The notes under the pieces are model-generated. The model did no database searches. It saw only the letters and a list, made by a program, of their open reading frames with translations, and was not told the origin of the DNA. A DNA stretch of 64,000 nt from Ahaetulla prasina (Eukaryota; Chordata; Lepidosauria; Squamata; Colubridae), in contig NC_080546.1 in assembly GCF_028640845.1 (NCBI RefSeq), positions 78,687,757 to 78,751,756 on the forward strand. Direction: 5' to 3'. A program made the translations under genes and the position numbers. Shown here piece by piece: positions 59,984-64,000 of the stretch (positions are counted from its first letter, which is position 1; each line of letters opens with the position of its first letter).

Positions 59984-60295
59984 AGAACAGAACAGAACAG
60001 AACAGAACAGAACAGAACAGAAGAACAGAGTTGGAAGGGACCTTAGAGGTCTTCTAGTCCAACCCCCTGCTTAGGCAGGAAACCCTACACCACTTCAAAC
60101 AAATGGTTATCCAACATCTTTAAAACTTCCAGTGTTGGAGCATTCACAACTTCTGCAGGCAAGTTGTTCCACTAATTAATTGTTCTCACTGTCAGGAAAT
60201 TTCTCCTTAGTTCTAAGTTGCTTCTCTCCTTGATTAGTTTCCACCCATTGCTTCCTGTTCTACCCTCAGGTGCTTTGGAGAATAGTCCAACTTTA
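59984..60295 (-). mobile_element. CR1 LINE 3' end with an (AGAAC)n run
   Basis: Tandem AGAAC units at 59984-60025 run into AGAGTTGGAAGGGACCTTAG and the usual CR1 3' text up to GGTGCTTTGGAGAATAG. Confidence 0.85.
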
Positions 60296-60391
60296 CTGGT
60301 ACTCGTTCACCTCATATTCTTTATAAGAGTACCGAAGTGGTTTTGCCACTGCCTTCTACAGGGATAGTAATTCTTCAGCTTTCCAGTGTAG

Positions 60392-60752
60392 ACTAAAAGG
60401 TAAAGGTTCCCCTCGCACATATGTGTTAGTCGTTTCCAACTCTAGGGGGTGGTGCTCATCTCCATTTCAAAGCCGAAGAGCCAGCGCTGTCTGAAGACAT
60501 CTCCATGGTCATGTGGCTGGCATGACTCAACGCCAAAAGTGCACGGAACACTGTTACCTTCCCACCAAAGGTGGTCCCTATTTTTCTACTTGCATTTTTT
60601 ATGTGCTTTTGGACTGCTAGGTTGGCAGAAGCTGGGACAAGTAGCGGGAGCTCACCCCGTTACACAGCACTAGGGATTCGAACCGCTGAACTTCCAACCT
60701 TTTGATCGACAAAGCTCAGTGTCTTAGCCGCTGAGCCACCACATCCCTTAGA
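60392..60752 (-). mobile_element. Sauria-type SINE
   Basis: AGGTAAAGGTTCCCCTCGCA to GCTGAGCCACCACATCCC; TAGACTA is present on both sides. Confidence 0.88.
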
Positions 60753-61049
60753 CTATACAAGGACTAATATTCTGTAGGGGGACTTTCCTCTACATTTTAA
60801 CCAGAACTGATCTCGCTTAGCTTCCACAGAAAGCAAGAGTCAGCCAGGTACTGTTATTTGCTAAGACTAACCTACTCGGAGGACGAGCCATTTAAACTGG
60901 AAGGAGAGAAAGATTCCCTGTTGGCTCTATTGGAAAAAATGGCCAAAGGTTCTCTCGTTGATTTGGGATCAGTCAGGATCATTCTTGGAAAAATCTACCT
61001 TCATGTTTGTTCTTTTCCTTTTTTAAAAAATACGTTTCCTACCTTAAGG
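60753..61049. other. Intergenic stretch, possibly carried with a SINE
   Basis: No repeat recognised. The short open frame at 60858-61052 matches nothing I know. The part 60901-61049 lies between a 13-bp direct repeat and the neighbouring SINE (see findings). Confidence 0.5.
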
Positions 61050-61398
61050 TAAGGTAAAGGTTCCCCTCGCACATACGTGCCAGTCATTCCCAACTCTAGT
61101 GGGCGCTGCTCATCTCCGTTTCAAAGCAGAAGACCAGCGCTGTCCGAAGACGTCTCCGTGGTCATGTGGCCGGCATGACTCAACGCCAAAGGCGCACGGA
61201 ACGCTGTTACCTTCCCACCAAAGGTGGTCCCTATTTTTTCTACTTGCATTTTTTACATGCTTTCGAAACTGCTTGGCAGAAGCTGGGACAAGTAACAGGA
61301 GTTCACCCCGTTACACGGCAGCACTAGGGATTCGAACCGCCGAGCTGCCGACCTTTCGATCGACAAGCTCAACGCCCTAGCCCCTGAGCCACCGTGTC
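61050..61398 (-). mobile_element. Sauria-type SINE
   Basis: AGGTAAAGGTTCCCCTCGCA at the left, tRNA-like head with GGGATTCGAACCG (inverse B box) at 61328, end GAGCCACCGTGTCC. No duplication is seen right next to its left end. Confidence 0.85.
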
Positions 61399-61411
61399 CC
61401 ATTTAAACTGG

Positions 61412-62385
61412 GCAGCACAAACAGAATGGAGAAAGACAGCCCTTAATTTGTAGACGATCATTTAATGAACTTTCATTTCATGGCATAAAATGCAAGGTTA
61501 CGTGTGAGCCTTCGGGAGATAACAGCTCTTGGGATGCATTTAAATGTTTAGTTTTAAATTACAGTCCCCAAGAGTTCTTTACATTTTACTGATAAAACTG
61601 TTAAAAGTGCCAGGAGCTTGGTTAAGTACTAAACCAGCATGCCATAAGCAGAGAAAGCAAATGCAATTATTAACACAAAGGCCAGCCGTGTTATTAAATC
61701 AATGGCCTTCTCAACCATGGTCTCCCAATAATTTGACTCTTTTTCTTGATGAAGATAATTAGGTTTTATTAGCAATTTGCAATTCGCATTAAGTTTATGG
61801 CTGCTGCAGATAGCACTAGAGTATAATAATGTTGATTTTTCCCCCACCCCGCATAATAAATATAACCTGCTTTTAATATATAAGTCAGTTTTCTCCATCT
61901 AGTGCAGTCAAGTGTGTTAGATTATGGCTCCCTTCATTTACCCCGACTGATCTGGGAATGATGAGAATTGTAGTTCCCCATGTCTGAAAACTCCCAGAAT
62001 TGGAAAGGGGGCTCTGGATTAATGGAATATCACTGGTGCTCTGGAAGGCAAAAATTGGGGGGTGGAATTAAATGGTGAATGTTACCCTCCGGAAGTTGAA
62101 GAAGCCTTCAAAAATGGGAATGTGTCTACATGTCTTTTTCTTTCCTTGTGATACTTTTTTTTTTCTGTTCTGTTTTTCTGTTCTGATTGGCATGAGCTAC
62201 AATATAGGTAAAATTCTCTGGTTGCTTTACCTAGTATTCCAGTACAATAGATCCTACAGTGAGACGACAGAGGAAAGAAATGCATTTGGAACATTGTGAC
62301 TTACAATTTTAGAAATATATATATAAAATACTTATTGCAAAAGACACCATATAAATTTAATAAATTGTGGATAGGGAACTAGGAG
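61412..62385. other. Unique intergenic stretch, candidate conserved noncoding DNA
   Basis: The longest stretch downstream of KDR in which I recognise no repeat, apart from short A/T runs. 61540-61840 is rich in TAATT and ATTA words and looks unlike decayed transposon. No splice-bounded exon is seen. Confidence 0.4.
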
Positions 62386-62387
62386 AG

Positions 62388-62450
62388 AATGGGTCTTTCT
62401 CTCTCTCTCTCTCTTTCTCTCCCTCCCTCCTTTCCTCTCTCCCTCCCTCC

Positions 62451-62482
<32 letters not shown>

Positions 62483-62552
62483 TCTTTCTCTCATCTCTCT
62501 CTCTATTTCTCTCTCTCTCACCTCTCATCATCTATCCATCTAGCCATCCATC

Positions 62553-62627
<75 letters not shown>

Positions 62628-62708
62628 CATCCATCCATCCATCCATCCATCTATATCTGTCTCTGTCTGTCTATCTATCTATCTGTCTGTCTATCTGTCT
62701 GTCTGTCC

Positions 62709-62799
<91 letters not shown>

Positions 62800-62812
62800 A
62801 TCTATTTACCTA
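62388..62812. repeat. (CT)n, (CA)n, (ATCC)n and (ATCT)n microsatellite block
   Basis: 62395-62525 is CT with CA; 62550-62625 and 62709-62798 are (ATCT)n, separated by ATCC and TCTG variants. Confidence 0.95.
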
Positions 62813-62822
62813 CCCACCCACC

Positions 62823-63232
62823 CAGTGGTGAGATTCAAATAATTTAACAACTTGTTCTCTGCCCTAATGACCGGCTGGGTGGGTGTAGCCATGGTGGGCG
62901 TGGCCATGTGGTGTGACAGGCAGCAAGTTGGCCTGCTGCACCCCCCAGGGAGTAAAAGTGGGCCCCACCCCCCCGTGCCCCATTCTGGGCCTAGGAGGCC
63001 TCCCTGAAGCCTCTTGAAAGTGAAAACGGGCCATGGGGGGGGGGGGGGCTTGCCGCACCCCTGCTCCCCATTTTGTGCCTAGTAGGCCTACCTGCACTTA
63101 CCTGGGAATCAAAATGGGGCACATGGGGATTCCTGGAAGGGGCGGGGCGGGGAGGGTAAGGGAAGGGCCAGCCAGCAATTTAACTACCGGTTTGCCCAAA
63201 TTGGCTTGAACCGGCTGAATCCCACTACTGTA
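62823..63232. mobile_element. hAT-type MITE
   Basis: CAGTGGTGAGATTCAAAT to GAATCCCACTACTG. The duplication is unclear because the left flank is simple repeat. The interior (GGGCCTAGGAGGCCTCCCTG) resembles the tandem unit at 17341. Confidence 0.8.
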
Positions 63233-63391
63233 CCTACTTATCATTTATCCCATATCCCATAATTCTCCCAAATTTCATATGTTGAAGAAACCGTTTCCCA
63301 AATTTTTGAACACAAGAGGAAAGATACAGGAGGGGAAAAAAAGGAGAGTGGTTGGCTCTTCTTTGTTTTAGGTTGTAGTATAACCAATGAA

Positions 63392-63750
63392 GAATGCGGT
63401 GGCTCAGGGGCTAGGATGTTGAGCTTGTCGATCGAAAGGTCGGCAGTTCGGCAGTTCGAATCCCTAGTGCTGCCGTGTAACGGGGTGAGCTCCCGTTACT
63501 TGTCCCAGCTTCTGCCAACCTAGCAGTTTCGAAAGCACATAAAAATGCAAGTAGAAAAAATAGGGACCACCTTTGGTGGGAAGGTAATAGCGTTCCATGC
63601 GCCTTTGGCATTGAGTCATGCCGGCCACATGACCACGGAGACAACTTCGGACAGTGCTGGCTCTTCGGCTTTGAAACAGAGATGAGCAGCGCCCCCTAGA
63701 GTCGGCAACGACTAGCACGTATGTGCGAGGGGAACCTTTACCTTTATCTA
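63392..63750 (+). mobile_element. Sauria-type SINE
   Basis: GCGGTGGCTCAGGGGCTAGG, B box AGTTCGAATCCC, tail GTGCGAGGGGAACCTTTACC; perfect TATAACCAATGAAG duplication on both sides (14 bp). The best-preserved copy. 63765-64000 is unassigned. Confidence 0.92.
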
Positions 63751-64000
63751 TAACCAATGAAGTCAAGGTGTTATGAAAGGTGAGGCCTCCAGCATAATGG
63801 TCCTGCTTTCTAAACCCTAATCAAATGCTGGTAAACATTTGATTAGAGGATGGATTTATCAGAGAGAAGTGAGAGAAGTCATGGTCTCTTAGTTCTATCA
63901 CTCAATAATGTGAGTGCAGCAGTTTACACCTGGAAGGTGCAAAGAAGTTGTGGATGTTGATTATAGAACTATAACCTATTGTATAAGGTTGTAAGGTCAA

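Noticed and set aside
60858..61052. An exon of a neighbouring gene such as KIT
   Set aside because: The translated peptide shows no kinase or Ig motif and there are no convincing splice borders; the part after 60900 may have arrived with a SINE.
63411..63766. Short frames rich in Ser/His, repeated at 37544, 38022, 60449 and 61099
   Set aside because: They lie within Sauria-type SINEs and recur with each copy.

Overview
The window is squamate reptile DNA, most likely from a snake. It carries the 3' three-quarters of one host gene on the + strand: KDR (VEGFR2, the main endothelial VEGF receptor). Exons 8 to 30 (numbered by the usual 30-exon vertebrate gene) lie between 1203 and 49079. All 23 exons have GT-AG borders, their phases join without a break, and together they give 1024 codons plus a stop. 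Exons 1-7 (signal peptide, Ig1-3, start of Ig4) lie upstream of the window. The snake assignment is inference. It rests on the mix of repeats: Sauria-type SINEs with a Bov-B-like tail, a Bov-B LINE fragment, LINE tails that end in (AATAG)n like the snake CR1-L3 'Snake1' elements, L2, CR1 and L1 pieces, and very many hAT-type MITEs.

Layout: 1-1202 is intron 7. Exons 8-12 (1203-14338) finish Ig4 and encode Ig5. Exon 13 (16610-16954) is Ig6. Exons 14-15 are Ig7, exon 16 the transmembrane helix, exon 17 the juxtamembrane segment, exons 18-26 the split tyrosine kinase, and exons 26-30 the C-terminal tail. A 3' UTR of about 1.8 kb follows, with AATAAA signals at 50881-50890. From about 50.9 kb to 64 kb I see no further gene. 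That part is intergenic DNA with a decayed L2 LINE (about 53.4-56.3 kb), MITEs, SINEs, microsatellites and a few unique stretches that may be regulatory.

The introns are a layered record of transposition. Many insertions can be proved by target-site duplications: 8 bp for the hAT-type elements, 5 bp for two families of solo LTR, and 13-14 bp for SINEs. Several are nested two or three deep.

Points that deserve a second look: (1) all three tyrosines that human KDR has in and beside the kinase insert (Y938, Y951, Y996) are replaced (C, F, C), while the activation-loop and tail tyrosines are kept; (2) intron 13, whose retention makes soluble VEGFR2 in mammals, stays open in the reading frame for about 160 codons; (3) there is a perfect 67-bp inverted repeat in intron 9; (4) there is a SINE family with a tRNA-like head and a CR1 tail; (5) intron 15 holds a 0.6-kb purine tract and a 0.9-kb pyrimidine tract that could pair in the transcript. 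I found no sign of a new multi-gene system.
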